From Methanosarcina barkeri str. Wiesmoor (GTDB lineage: Archaea; Halobacteriota; Methanosarcinia; Methanosarcinales; Methanosarcinaceae), in contig NZ_CP009526.1 in the NCBI RefSeq assembly GCF_000969985.1, positions 186,001 to 250,000 on the forward strand: 64,000 nucleotides of DNA, given 5' to 3'. Below, one piece after another: positions 1 to 8,750 of this stretch (positions are counted from its first letter, which is position 1; each line of letters starts with the position of its first letter). The notes below the pieces were generated by a model. It searched no databases. It was not told the origin of the DNA and saw only the letters and a program-made list of their open reading frames with translations. The position numbers were made by a program, and so were the translations under genes.

Positions 1-348
1 GTAGGTCGAGGTATAGGTCGAGGTGTAGGTCGAGGTGTAGGTCGAGGTGTAGGTCGAGATGCAGGTCGAGATGCAGGTCGAGGTATAGGTCGAGATGCAG
101 GTCGTAGAGCAGGTGCAGGTTTCTACTGCGGGAAAACACCAGGTTTTGGAAGAGTTAGAGGGTTTGCTTCCCGAGATAGGTATCCTGGATATTCCTATCC
201 TGAACCTGCCCAGAAAAAGGAAGAGTCAAATATCGATTTCCTTGAGAACCGGATAGAGTCCCTGAAACAGGAACTTGGAACTCTTATGGAAAGTTTAAAG
301 AGACTGCAGTCCCAGAAAAGCGATGAAAATAAACAAATTGACAAATAA
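1..348 (+). CDS. Gly/Arg-rich DUF5320-like protein, 3' part
   Basis: The frame is open from the first base of the window to TAA at 346-348, so the start lies outside. The first ~40 visible residues are a degenerate GRG[VI]/GRDA repeat made by a 12-bp DNA unit (ggtcgaggtgta and variants, 1-110). Then comes an aromatic, Arg-rich linker (GFYCGKTPGFGRVRGF), a YPGYSYPEP stretch and a C-terminal helical segment of ~40 residues with heptad-like Leu spacing, probably a coiled coil. Gly/Arg-rich N-terminus plus short coiled coil is the layout of the small archaeal DUF5320 proteins, whose function is unknown. The repeat is the kind that slips in copy number. Family assignment is by layout only. Confidence 0.6.
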   Translation, partial: VGRGIGRGVGRGVGRGVGRDAGRDAGRGIGRDAGRRAGAGFYCGKTPGFGRVRGFASRDRYPGYSYPEPAQKKEESNIDFLENRIESLKQELGTLMESLKRLQSQKSDENKQIDK

Positions 349-525
349 GTTCAGAAATGAGTTCGTTAACAAGACAATTCATTGGTGAATTTTGATACTC
401 ATTAATGAGTTTTAAAAATAAGTTTCTGGTGGAACATAGAGGGATTTCCATCTATATACTTGGAAATCCTTGATAAATTTTCTGTTTTTTAGATCCTGAT
501 TTTTTATGAAAGGAAGAGTTAAAAA

Positions 526-1506
526 ATGAGGTCAAGAATTGTTTACGGCCCGATTCTTTCAAGAAGGCTCGGTAGGTCTCTGGGTATAGATATAATAAAA
601 AATACCGGTTCGAAAAAGAATTGCAACTACGATTGCATCTATTGTCAGTTAGGACATGTTGAACTAAAAATTAGAAGCCCTGAGGATGTAAGGGAAGCTG
701 TGACTCCAGAAGAGGTTTCCGAAAGCCTTCAAAAGGTCATTAGCAATATTGAGGGACTTGATTATATTACATTTTCCGGTACATGCGAACCGACTCTGAA
801 CCTTTCTTTGGGGGAAATGATCCGGAATATCAGGAAAATAAGTGGGGTTCCTATCTGCGTAATTACGAATTCTTCTCTTTTGGGAAGAGGAGACGTTCAA
901 AATAATCTGGTAGAGGCAGATTTAGTAGTTGCAACCTTTGTTTCTGGAAATGAAGAGACCTGGAGAAAAATTCACAGGCCTGCTCCGGGAATTGACCTGA
1001 AGGAAATAATTGAAGGTTTGAGGAAACTTGCAAAAGCTGGAACTGGAAAGAGACTTGCACTTGAGGTCATGCTTCTTGAGAACGAAGCTGGCGAGCCACT
1101 AAATTTTACTGACGAAGAGATCAAAGAGCTGGTAAAAACAATCAGGTACATATGTCCAGATGAGATCGAGATACTAACAATAAGCCGTCCTCCTTCCGAA
1201 AAATGGGTGAGACCAGTTCCAGAAGAAAAGCTAAAGGAAATTGCAAAGCGTTTCATTTCTGAATTCGGAGATAGAAAAGTAAAGTTAGTTTTGAAGGAAA
1301 AAAAGAAGAAAGTAAAAGTGTTACGTACAAATGTGGACGAGGAGGTGTACGCCCTTCTTCTCAGAAGGCCCTGTACTTTCGAACAAACATGCCGGAGTTT
1401 AAATCTTGATCCTGAGAATCTCTCTTCTGTGCTCGAGAAATTGCTTGGCGAAGGCAAAATAGAAATAATAAGCTCAGAGGTTGAAAAGTATTACAGGGCA
1501 AAATGA
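526..1506 (+). CDS. Radical SAM protein, COG0731-like
   Basis: A 326-residue radical SAM enzyme. The 4Fe-4S site is C33-x3-C37-x2-C40 (CNYDCIYC), followed by the GTCEPTLN segment typical of the SAM-binding region and a TIM-barrel-like body to ~240. The last ~70 residues look like a winged helix (EEVYALLLRRPCTFEQTC), an accessory nucleic-acid or regulator-type domain. COG0731 includes wyosine-tRNA synthetases, but the usual TYW1 flavodoxin or extra cluster is absent, so the substrate is not known. The ATG at 526 has an AAGGAAG Shine-Dalgarno element 8 bases upstream. It stands alone, with no operon partner. Confidence 0.85.
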   Translation: MRSRIVYGPILSRRLGRSLGIDIIKNTGSKKNCNYDCIYCQLGHVELKIRSPEDVREAVTPEEVSESLQKVISNIEGLDYITFSGTCEPTLNLSLGEMIRNIRKISGVPICVITNSSLLGRGDVQNNLVEADLVVATFVSGNEETWRKIHRPAPGIDLKEIIEGLRKLAKAGTGKRLALEVMLLENEAGEPLNFTDEEIKELVKTIRYICPDEIEILTISRPPSEKWVRPVPEEKLKEIAKRFISEFGDRKVKLVLKEKKKKVKVLRTNVDEEVYALLLRRPCTFEQTCRSLNLDPENLSSVLEKLLGEGKIEIISSEVEKYYRAK

Positions 1507-1732
1507 ACTTCATAAAAATGTACACTGCTAGCTGCCTATGTGCACCGCTAGCTGACTTTATCCTGAAAAATAATTTTTAGAGAAAAATAATCATTTCTCA
1601 TAGAATAAAGGTTTTTTCGATTACGAGAAAAGGTCTGTAGCTTTTGTTTCTCAACTTCAAAATTGAGATTACTTTTTAAGCTTCTGAAAAAAGGAAGATC
1701 TTTCCAATTTATATTTCTTCTGTTACAATTTA

Positions 1733-2227
1733 TCATGGAGGACTTCTTTTTGCCAGTTCTTGATCAACTGAGGAAATTACATATTCATTTTTATCGACGC
1801 CTCTCAGTTTGGCAATAACTTCATTGTCGTTTTCTTCCTCTTCGACCTGTTCTTCAACGTACCACTGCAGGAAAGAAGCTGTAGCTTTATCCTTCTCAGC
1901 GTTGGCAAGCTCTACCAGTTCGTGAATTGAACGGGTGATGAACTGCTCATGCTTCAGTGTCTGCTGGAACATATCCATAGCTGTCCCAAATCCCATAGGC
2001 GGCTCTTTGATCTCTTTAAGTTTAACCTTCCCACCCTGGTTGTTTACGTAATCGAAAAGCTTCATTGCATGAATGTTTTCTTCTTCAACCTGGACTCTAA
2101 ACCAGTGGGCAAAACCCGAAAGCCCAACTGATGAACTGTACGCTGACATCGCAAGGTACAGGTAAGACGAGTACATTTCTTTATTGATCTGCTCATTTAG
2201 TGCTTCTTCCATCTTTTCACTCAGCAT
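1733..2227 (-). CDS. ftn: Non-heme ferritin
   Basis: A 164-residue four-helix ferritin of the bacterial/archaeal FtnA type, which oxidises Fe(II) and stores it as mineral in a 24-mer in the cytoplasm. All expected ferroxidase residues are visible at the family's usual numbers: E17, Y24, E50, H53, E94, Q127 and E130. Length is normal for the family. The ATG at 2227 follows a strong G-rich ribosome site (GGGGGG). It lies 45 bp downstream of a universal stress protein gene on the same strand, so iron storage and stress protein are probably co-transcribed. Confidence 0.93.
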   Translation of the reverse strand: MLSEKMEEALNEQINKEMYSSYLYLAMSAYSSSVGLSGFAHWFRVQVEEENIHAMKLFDYVNNQGGKVKLKEIKEPPMGFGTAMDMFQQTLKHEQFITRSIHELVELANAEKDKATASFLQWYVEEQVEEEENDNEVIAKLRGVDKNEYVISSVDQELAKRSPP

Positions 2228-2272
2228 TGATTTCCCCCCATTTATTTTTTGAAAAGGTTTCTTCCCGGCTTT

Positions 2273-2815
2273 TCACTTTGTATCGCTGGATGCGATATTG
2301 GCTGAGACTATTTTTTCTTCTTGACCACAACGGATGAAACTTTCAGGTTTAAACCTCTCATGTACAACAAGTACCGGGATTTTTGAATTTCTCATAACTT
2401 TTTCGGATACACTGCCAAGCATGAAGCGTTCAACCCCGCTTTTTCCAGTAGAGCCTATGACAATCATGTCAACTTTTTGATTCTCTGCAAAATCCAGGAT
2501 TTTTTCAGCCGCATTTCCTTTAAGCAATATGGGTGCAGCTTCTACTCCGACAGTTTTTGCTTTTTCTTCTATGCAGCAAATTGCGTCACGGCCAACTCTC
2601 TCAAACTGTTCGTAGGCATTTTTTACCCACGATTCATCCATCAGAATGGAGTCAAAAAAGCTTATATCGATGACGTATACAGCATAGACTTTTGCCCCAC
2701 TACACCCTGCAATCTCTATCCCGAAATCCACTACGTTTTCAGCGGCTTTTGAGCCGTCAGTAGCAATCAAAATTCGTCTTTGCGGTTTGGATTTAAGTTC
2801 ATTGCTTCCTTCTAT
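2273..2815 (-). CDS. Universal stress protein with ATA where the start should be
   Basis: UspA-fold nucleotide-binding protein. The family ATP motif is present (GSTGKSGVERFMLGS, pattern G-x2-G-x9-G-S). It is a close paralogue of the protein encoded at 3276-3770. Alignment of the N-termini puts this gene's first codon at 2815-2813, but that codon is ATA, whereas the paralogue has ATG in the same context (GGGG..TAA.T-start-GAAGGA). No ATG, GTG or TTG occurs in frame upstream before a stop. The first usual start is TTG at 2770, which would cut off the first beta strand just before ATDGS. Either ATA is used, TTG gives a shortened protein, or the gene is newly crippled. It lies just upstream of ferritin. 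Confidence 0.8.
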   Translation of the reverse strand: MEGSNELKSKPQRRILIATDGSKAAENVVDFGIEIAGCSGAKVYAVYVIDISFFDSILMDESWVKNAYEQFERVGRDAICCIEEKAKTVGVEAAPILLKGNAAEKILDFAENQKVDMIVIGSTGKSGVERFMLGSVSEKVMRNSKIPVLVVHERFKPESFIRCGQEEKIVSANIASSDTK

Positions 2816-2943
2816 ACTTACTCCCCCTCTATACTTACTCCCCTCTCTTAATTATTCAAAAGATAAGTTCCAAAGATAAACTTCAAAATAAAAAATTTGA
2901 GTTATGGAATCGTCTCGCTAAAGTGTTCCGGATTTTCATCCTT

Positions 2944-3114
2944 TTCACGGTCTTTTTTGGGTCCCCTTTTTCTGAAGAATAGGCTCTTGTATCAAAAACG
3001 TGCAAAGCATAAGCTTTCCTTCGCTTAGACTTGCAGTCTCCATCCCGACACTTATTGCCCGCGCACCATTTTCCGGGCCGTTAGTAGCAATCAGGATCTT
3101 TTTGTAAAAAAATC
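2944..3114 (-). pseudogene. Universal stress protein remnant
   Basis: On the minus strand one frame reads KKILIATNGPENGARAIS followed by VGMETASLSEGKLMLCTFL, clearly the N-terminal strand, nucleotide loop and helix of a UspA protein (intact neighbours have ILIATDGS...IE..GCSGAK). The frame then loses similarity and stops at a TGA near 2944. The rest of the ~150-residue fold is missing and no good start codon precedes it. It lies between two intact-looking paralogues, so this was a tandem family of three with one copy decayed. Confidence 0.65.
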
Positions 3115-3212
3115 TTCCCCCATTCCCTTTTTCCTCCCCATCTACTCCACTTTAAGCTGACTTTTTGACTTAGCGACCTAACACTAATCAAATTGTTTCT
3201 AAAAATATCAGG

Positions 3213-3266
3213 TTGTCTAATTTAACTAAATCGTCTAGTTTAGCTAGATCGTCTAATTTAGCTACT
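3213..3266. repeat. 18-bp tandem repeat, three copies
   Basis: Units at 3213-3230, 3231-3248 and 3249-3266 follow TCGTCTAATTTAGCTANN with one to four changes each. They lie just downstream of a universal stress gene that ends at 3276 on the minus strand. No function is evident. Confidence 0.8.
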
Positions 3267-3275
3267 CAGAACCGG

Positions 3276-3770
3276 TTATTCCTGTATCAACTTTTTCTCA
3301 CTTTTGTGTTTTTCTCGAACAACCAGAACTGGAATTTTTGCATGCCTTATAACTTTTTCAGATACGCTACCAAGTAGTACACGCTCATATCCACTTTTTC
3401 CAAGTGAACCCATTATGATCATATCGATGTTATTATCCTCTGAAAAAGTCACAATCTTCTCAGCCGGATGGCCTTTAAGTACCCTGGATTCAACTTCCAC
3501 TCCTGCCTCTTTTCCAATCTTTTCTATATAAGAGGTTGCTTCCTGTCCTTCTTTTTCGAATTCTTCAAGCACTTTGTCTGACCAGATTTTGTCCAGTGGA
3601 ACTGAGCGATAAGGTGTCGTGTCGATAACATAAACAGCATATATCTTTGCTCCACTACATCCAACCATTTCGATTCCGAAATCTGCGGCTTCGTTTGCAG
3701 TTTCTGAGCCATCGGTAGCGATTAGTATCTGCCTTCTCGGTCTAGATTTAATTTCAATATTTCCTTCCAT
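3276..3770 (-). CDS. Universal stress protein
   Basis: A 164-residue UspA-family protein. The N-terminal strand ends in ILIATDGS, and the C-terminal ATP-binding loop GSLGKSGYERVLLGS matches G-x2-G-x9-G-S, so it is expected to bind ATP. The ATG at 3770 follows GAGGGG. It is first in a minus-strand row: this gene, a decayed copy, a second copy (2273-2815) and ferritin. The physiological trigger cannot be read from the sequence; such genes in anaerobes often respond to oxidants or starvation. Confidence 0.9.
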   Translation of the reverse strand: MEGNIEIKSRPRRQILIATDGSETANEAADFGIEMVGCSGAKIYAVYVIDTTPYRSVPLDKIWSDKVLEEFEKEGQEATSYIEKIGKEAGVEVESRVLKGHPAEKIVTFSEDNNIDMIIMGSLGKSGYERVLLGSVSEKVIRHAKIPVLVVREKHKSEKKLIQE

Positions 3771-4058
3771 AATTACCCCTCGTATTCTCTATTTGTGTTC
3801 CTGAATTTGTATTCTCGCATTATGGATTTTTATACTTATGCATTTGAGACTTTTCAGTATATTCAAATCCACAGGTTGCAATCAGAATCCTTCAAACTTG
3901 TGTTCTATATTCTGACCACTTCATTTTACTATCTATCTGAATATTGATGTGTTCATATTAATAATTTTCATCCAATTATTCTCAAAGAAATGAAAATGTG
4001 TCTATGAAGACAAAAAGTATATACCTTGAAATATAATTCTCAAAGAGGAGGGCAGATC

Positions 4059-5042
4059 TTGAGAAAATTGGGAACCAGGCCAACTCAAGTCTTATTTTTA
4101 AAGAGTTTCTTTTTAATATTCTTTATTACTGCTTTCACCTTTGGAAGTGGATGTATCAAGAATTTTGAAGAAGAGAGCTACTACAATATTAGGGATATGG
4201 ACATCTCAGCAGACCGTACAGGAGCGGCTTTTATAGACCTGAACGTCACAACGTATGTTGAAAAAGTTCAGGGGGACAGTGCAAAGAACACCTCGCTTCT
4301 CCTTAAAGCTTATAGCCGGGAAAGCGGGCTGCTTGAAACACAAAAGAAGATAGAACTCGGAGCGCTAAAGAAAGGAGATACGATATCAGTAAGTCAGGTC
4401 TTGACCCTTCCGAAAGCTGGAGGATACGATCTCCAGAGTGTCCTTTTTGAAGAAAATGTGCAGAAAGGCAATGGCAAAATCAAAGTTTACAACCTGGATG
4501 CTCTGCCTGCCGATGTCCAGGAAACAGGGCTTGGGATTCCCGAAATGGATTTCCGGGTGAAAAAAGTGGAAGATGGAAAAGTCCTTGTTGAAAGTGATAT
4601 CTATCTGACAAATGAAGGCCGGGAAACCAGCAAAGATTTTCGTATGCTTGTTAAGGTCCGCGAAATGGATGCCGGACTCCTTGCGGATAAAATCTGGACG
4701 CGCACAGGAAAAATCAAACCTGAAGCCACAATTATCCAGACTGTCAACCTGACAATGCCTGATCAGTACAATTACATTGTCGAAGTCCTGATTTGGAACA
4801 ATGACACAATAGTCGAGCGCGGAGAGGGATATATCCAGCTCAGCCCCATGATAGAGGTCAAAGAAAAAAATACTACTCAGGCTCGAGAAATCCAGACAAG
4901 CGAATTTGAAAATGTGGTGGAAAGTGAAATGATTCCTGAAGAGGAATCTATGGCTGAAAAAGAATCTGCACCAGGATTTAGCCTATCTTTATCGGCAATT
5001 CTGCTCTGTTCGGCAGCAATTCTCAGGAGGCGGTTTGCGTGA
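4059..5042 (+). CDS. Secreted lipoprotein-like protein, PGF-type C-terminus
   Basis: A 327-residue exported protein. The N-terminus has a basic stretch, a hydrophobic core and a lipobox-like GSGC, suggesting lipid anchoring. The body is beta-rich, with two similar halves of ~110 residues each containing a DISADRTGAAF/RVKKVEDGKVLV-type strand, resembling DUF7490 proteins. The C-terminus has PGF, a hydrophobic segment and RRRFA, the tripartite archaeosortase-type sorting signal. I chose TTG at 4059 because GAGGAGGG (4045-4052) lies 6 bases before it; a longer frame from TTG 4026 has no ribosome site. The stop overlaps the next start (GTGA). A distant look-alike lies at 53296-54474. Function unknown. 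Confidence 0.75.
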   Translation: MRKLGTRPTQVLFLKSFFLIFFITAFTFGSGCIKNFEEESYYNIRDMDISADRTGAAFIDLNVTTYVEKVQGDSAKNTSLLLKAYSRESGLLETQKKIELGALKKGDTISVSQVLTLPKAGGYDLQSVLFEENVQKGNGKIKVYNLDALPADVQETGLGIPEMDFRVKKVEDGKVLVESDIYLTNEGRETSKDFRMLVKVREMDAGLLADKIWTRTGKIKPEATIIQTVNLTMPDQYNYIVEVLIWNNDTIVERGEGYIQLSPMIEVKEKNTTQAREIQTSEFENVVESEMIPEEESMAEKESAPGFSLSLSAILLCSAAILRRRFA

Positions 5043-5296
5043 GTGAAACCTTAGATATTAGACCAGAGCCAAAAGCGGAAAAAGTGTCAGACCTGAGGGA
5101 GAATTTCAAAAAAGGAATCTTCCTTATTTCAATGCTGCTTCTTCTTGTAGCTACTTTTCAGCTCTATTTTTCCATAGAGCGGATAATTGAAATCTGGTTT
5201 GAGTATCAATATATCCCAATTTTCAGAGCTGTTTATAACTTCTTTGTCTTGATTGCAAGTCTGTACATCATCAGGCTTTACATTATAAAGCGCTGA
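5039..5296 (+). CDS. Small two-TM membrane protein
   Basis: 85 residues, starting at GTG that overlaps the stop of the upstream lipoprotein gene by four bases (GTGA), so translation is probably coupled. A ~25-residue polar N-terminus is followed by two hydrophobic segments (about 27-47 and 60-80) and a basic end (IIKR). No family recognised. The coupling suggests that it acts with the secreted protein encoded upstream, for example as a membrane partner. Confidence 0.65.
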   Translation: MSETLDIRPEPKAEKVSDLRENFKKGIFLISMLLLLVATFQLYFSIERIIEIWFEYQYIPIFRAVYNFFVLIASLYIIRLYIIKR

Positions 5297-5402
5297 AAAA
5301 TAAAACACTTGAAAAATAAAACACTTGAAAAAATCTGAAAATTAAAAATTGCTGATCGGGAGATGTCTGGAAGGAGATGTCTGAAAGGAAAGGTTTGAAG
5401 TC

Positions 5403-6062
5403 TCAGGCCTCTTCCATCAGTTTTTTTACGGTTTCAAGCACCAGGACTGCATCTTCCCTTTTTACGTCGACCTCATTGCCTGTACAAAAATCCAGGATGG
5501 ATTTTTTCTTTTCTTCCGGGATCAGTCCCTTTTTCACTCCTTCTTTTACAAGTCCGAGATAGCTTCGGTCAGGGTAATAAGTGTCAATTGCAGCCTCCAG
5601 GAGACCTTTATGCTCTTCTGTGCTCACAAGTCCTGACACGAGTGCGGCTTTCAGTGTTTCCCTTATATTGACAAGAGGCACGGAAATGGGCTCGAAAGTG
5701 TCAGGATTTGTGCTTACTGCAACTTCATCGTCGGATTCAATTACACCGTCCCTGTACCATTCGTAAACCTTTCCTACACCTATCATCCCATGGGTATCCA
5801 GTTCCGAAGCTCGGAGAGCTCCCATGCTTGCGCCTCCGACTACCTTTACTCCTGAATCAAGCGCAGACAGAATCTCCCTGTGGCCTACAGCAGCCCTGTC
5901 AAAAAAAATCCCGTCTATTATTCCTATGATCTTATACCCTTTCTGGACGAATTTTTCAAGCTGGAACCTGCGTACAGGAGGCTGGTAATTTGCCCTGAGG
6001 ATTTTTCTTGCGTCCTCATGGCTGATGCTGTTGCCTGTAAAGATTACCGCTCTTGATTTCAT
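5403..6062 (-). CDS. tfuA: TfuA-like McrA thioglycine-formation protein
   Basis: A 219-residue TfuA-domain protein (core around GVKVVGGASMGALRASEL). In methanogens TfuA works with YcaO to convert a glycine of McrA, the alpha subunit of methyl-coenzyme M reductase, into thioglycine; TfuA is thought to deliver the sulfur. The neighbour here is that YcaO. I placed the start at ATG 6062, giving an ATGA overlap with the YcaO stop; a GTG at 6074 would add four residues. The overlap points to one mRNA and coupled translation. Confidence 0.9.
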   Translation of the reverse strand: MKSRAVIFTGNSISHEDARKILRANYQPPVRRFQLEKFVQKGYKIIGIIDGIFFDRAAVGHREILSALDSGVKVVGGASMGALRASELDTHGMIGVGKVYEWYRDGVIESDDEVAVSTNPDTFEPISVPLVNIRETLKAALVSGLVSTEEHKGLLEAAIDTYYPDRSYLGLVKEGVKKGLIPEEKKKSILDFCTGNEVDVKREDAVLVLETVKKLMEEA

Positions 6063-7333
6063 CGTCTCTTCCACGGCTTTTCATTTTTGTTTCTGGAGAA
6101 TTCTTTCTTCCTTTGGGAACCAATTCTTTTTCCTTTACGATCACGATCAATAGTAAAAAGTTCAAAGCCTGGAATTATTACTCGGACAACCGGCACTTTA
6201 ACTTCTTCTCTTGATAGGTCTACCACCAGCACTCTCTTAGCAAGGCCCTTAAGTTTTTCGAGGATCACATCGATATTTTCTGCAGGGCTTTTTCTGGACA
6301 GGTCCTGCACTTCGGAAAGAGAAATTTTTTCTCCGTCTTCGAACCAGAACCAGTTCAAACGTTTCATGCGTTCGTATCCCACGCTTCGGATAAAACCTTC
6401 CCGATCCGTATCTTCCCTTGCTCCCTGGATTTGAACTAATCGGGACTGTGCAGCTTCGGTTATTGCCCGTGAAACTGCAATTTCGGGTTTCAGGTGAGAG
6501 CCTGCCCCCATGACAAGAAGCGCGGGGTCTTTCAATTTTACGTCGTCAGTTACCGCAATTACTGTTGGAATGCCGGTATCGCTTGGAACCAGCCAGATTT
6601 TGAGTTCTATTCCTGCATCTTTAAATTTGCTGGCAAGTTCGTACAAGTATCCGTCTTCCTCAGTCAGCACGATTTCTTTTCCGAGGTTGCGGGAAAACTG
6701 TGCTATGCTGATTGCATCCCTTTCTATAACTTCTAGCAGCCCGTGGAGAATAGCTTCCTCAATCACGTTTCCGGAAGCCAGCCCGTTGGTATTGCTCAGG
6801 AAGAGCTTCTGGCATTGTCCAGGAGAGTCGTAAGGGTGGTAAACTGAGTTCGAGCTTACGAACACTTCTTCATTGTTCATCAAATCGTATGCTCCAATCC
6901 ATTCAAGCAAAGACTGGGGGAGATAAGGCTGGGGCAAAAGTAGTGTTTCCGGGTCGAGCACTTTGCAGCTTTCTGTAGCCCTGGTATAGGATTCTACAAG
7001 AGTCGGGGCAGAAATCTCACCTTTAATATTTGTGTTCAGGCCAGGCTTTTCTGCAAGGCAGCGCTCAAAGCTTTCCATTATTGCTGAAATCCGGGCCCGC
7101 TGCTCTGTTGATCCCTTGCCTGAGTATATACTGATCGCTCCCTTTGCGGCACTGGGGCGGATTGCCGAAAAAATAGGAATTCCGAGCCTATCAAGGTTTG
7201 TAATATCTGCAAGTCGGGTAACCCCTACCTTTTTTACCTCATCTTTAGTGTTTTCCAGGGTTGTGGCTTCGTCATATACTCGCTGTGTACCTTCGAGATA
7301 TGAGATCGATCTGTCAAGTTTTATTTCAGGCAT
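6059..7333 (-). CDS. ycaO: YcaO-type McrA glycine thioamidation enzyme
   Basis: A 424-residue YcaO-family cyclodehydratase-like enzyme that activates a peptide backbone amide with ATP. Visible family signatures are the ATP-site region SGKGSTEQRARISAIMESFE (about 72-91) and NGLASGNVIEEAILHGLLEV with IERDA (about 184-208). The C-terminus is basic (RKKEFSRNKNEKPWKRR) rather than the proline-rich tail of natural-product YcaOs, consistent with the methanogen clade that makes McrA thioglycine. It is the first gene of a two-gene unit with tfuA. The ATG at 7333 has a modest AAGG ribosome site. Confidence 0.92.
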   Translation of the reverse strand: MPEIKLDRSISYLEGTQRVYDEATTLENTKDEVKKVGVTRLADITNLDRLGIPIFSAIRPSAAKGAISIYSGKGSTEQRARISAIMESFERCLAEKPGLNTNIKGEISAPTLVESYTRATESCKVLDPETLLLPQPYLPQSLLEWIGAYDLMNNEEVFVSSNSVYHPYDSPGQCQKLFLSNTNGLASGNVIEEAILHGLLEVIERDAISIAQFSRNLGKEIVLTEEDGYLYELASKFKDAGIELKIWLVPSDTGIPTVIAVTDDVKLKDPALLVMGAGSHLKPEIAVSRAITEAAQSRLVQIQGAREDTDREGFIRSVGYERMKRLNWFWFEDGEKISLSEVQDLSRKSPAENIDVILEKLKGLAKRVLVVDLSREEVKVPVVRVIIPGFELFTIDRDRKGKRIGSQRKKEFSRNKNEKPWKRR

Positions 7334-7626
7334 AATTAGAAACCTTCCATCTCTTGTTATATATTTTGTGATTTTTTGGGTATCGAGTTTTCTGTTCGGG
7401 AGATTTTTATGTATTACTCTTAAGACTTTCTGGGAAAGATATCCCTAATGCAAACACGGTGCAAGGATACTGCAACTTTAATACAAACATGCTGCAAACA
7501 TCTGCCGAATATCTGCGAATATCTACGAAGTCTGCGAACATAGTATAAACAGAATATAAACAGAATAATACTATATATTCAAGGACCTATAAGTATGTAA
7601 AAGGGTTTATAAGGGGGTTTTGTCCG

Positions 7627-7905
7627 ATGAATCTTCAAAAATTGTTTCTGGAAGAAAATGTAGGAGGCTTTGATCTCCTGTTACGAACTATGTGTGGAGT
7701 ACTTTCAACTCTCGCACTGTCAACAGGCCTTGTAAAAAAATCTCCCTGGAAATGGATTGTTGCGGTGATGGCTTTCACTGGGCTTTTCAGCTCAATCCTT
7801 AGGCACTGCACTCCCTATTCTATTCTTGGGATCAATACCGCAAAGAAAAAGAAAGCTTCTGTGCAGGAAGCTTATTTCAATAAACAGTACTTCAGGAGAT
7901 CCTAA
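7627..7905 (+). CDS. DUF2892 inner-membrane protein
   Basis: 92 residues with the DUF2892 layout (N-x-G-x2-D-x2-L-R near residues 11-20, then two hydrophobic helices and RHCTPYSILGI), also seen as the membrane tail of YgaP-type rhodanese proteins. Here it stands alone with no rhodanese domain. A GGGGG element about 8 bases before ATG 7627 supports the start. Two Cys (C23 and C61) are present; whether they do sulfur chemistry is unknown. The 293-base spacer upstream is AT-rich, with short direct repeats such as ATAAACAGAAT. Confidence 0.8.
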   Translation: MNLQKLFLEENVGGFDLLLRTMCGVLSTLALSTGLVKKSPWKWIVAVMAFTGLFSSILRHCTPYSILGINTAKKKKASVQEAYFNKQYFRRS

Positions 7906-8022
7906 TTCTCCATTTTATTTTTCAACAGATCTCAATCTCAAAATTAAATTTTTAAGTTCAGGTCAGTTTCTCTCAAAATTCTATTCAATATTTGTCTTTT
8001 CTTTAAATTTTAAATTTTCATT

Positions 8023-8280
8023 CTAGTGCATTGATTCCAAAGTATGTCAGGAATGAATTTTTTTGAAAACCATGGAAAGCACGGAAGACACGGAAATAAG
8101 TAGTAAAGGCGTGTTTCTGCTGTGCTTTCCCTGTTTTTCGTGGTTGCAATATCCAGACCGAATTACTCTGCAACCGGTTGCGTTTTCCATGTTACAGAAT
8201 TTCATATGACTTTAAAATAATATTTGTGTCATAAGCTGCAATTATTTTCTTATTATGTATTTGAGAATCGATGCACTAGT
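8023..8280. mobile_element. 258-bp MITE-like repeat, copy 1
   Basis: Bounded by terminal inverted repeats CTAGTGCATTGATTC (8023-8037) and its complement at 8265-8279 (14 of 15 match). There is no coding capacity. The middle holds a CACGGAA-rich segment; 8083-8130 is a 48-bp core found in exactly reversed orientation in copy 2 at 12899-12946, while flanks on both sides (8029-8082, 8141-8228) are similar in the same orientation. It fills most of the 608-base gap between the DUF2892 gene and the next gene. No clear target duplication was seen. Confidence 0.75.
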
Positions 8281-8513
8281 TTGTACCTTGATTGATATCT
8301 CTCTTTTATTCAATAGTTGACCAACATTATAAATATTTTTCCTGCTTTGGAGTTCAAAAACATAAACTGTTATAATAATGGAAGGGTTAAAATAAAATAA
8401 GTATCTATGCCTATTTTTATAATACTATACCACAATTAATTTCAACCGTTTTGATTTTATAAGTTTAGTATTACTTCACGCAATATTTATCTTAAATCTG
8501 GAGATGAAGAAAA

Positions 8514-8750
8514 ATGAACAGTACAAAAAGCTGTGAAGTTAGATGTACAAAGTGTAAAAAATGGTTCAGCTCACAAATTATTCAATTTGAGGATGAAGAA
8601 TCATTTCTGCATTCCATAATGTACAAGAATACAGAAGAATGCCCTCATTGTAAAGCGATGGTTACCCACGACAAAGAAATCATGAGATTCGTAGAAAAAG
8701 ATAGCAATGGTGAGGTCATTAAGGAAACCAGATATATATATGATTTTTAA
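8514..8750 (+). CDS. Small zinc-finger-like protein
   Basis: 78 residues with two CxxC knuckles, CTKC (11-14) and CPHC (43-46), enough for one zinc site in a compact fold. The C-terminus is charged and then aromatic (ETRYIYDF). The ATG at 8514 follows GGAGATG. No family recognised. It stands alone between long AT-rich spacers. A role in nucleic-acid or protein binding is a guess from the zinc knuckles. Confidence 0.7.
   Translation: MNSTKSCEVRCTKCKKWFSSQIIQFEDEESFLHSIMYKNTEECPHCKAMVTHDKEIMRFVEKDSNGEVIKETRYIYDF

Noticed and set aside
972-1457. 161-codon minus-strand frame inside the radical SAM gene
   Set aside because: Ser/Phe-rich low-quality product, complement of a well-supported enzyme.
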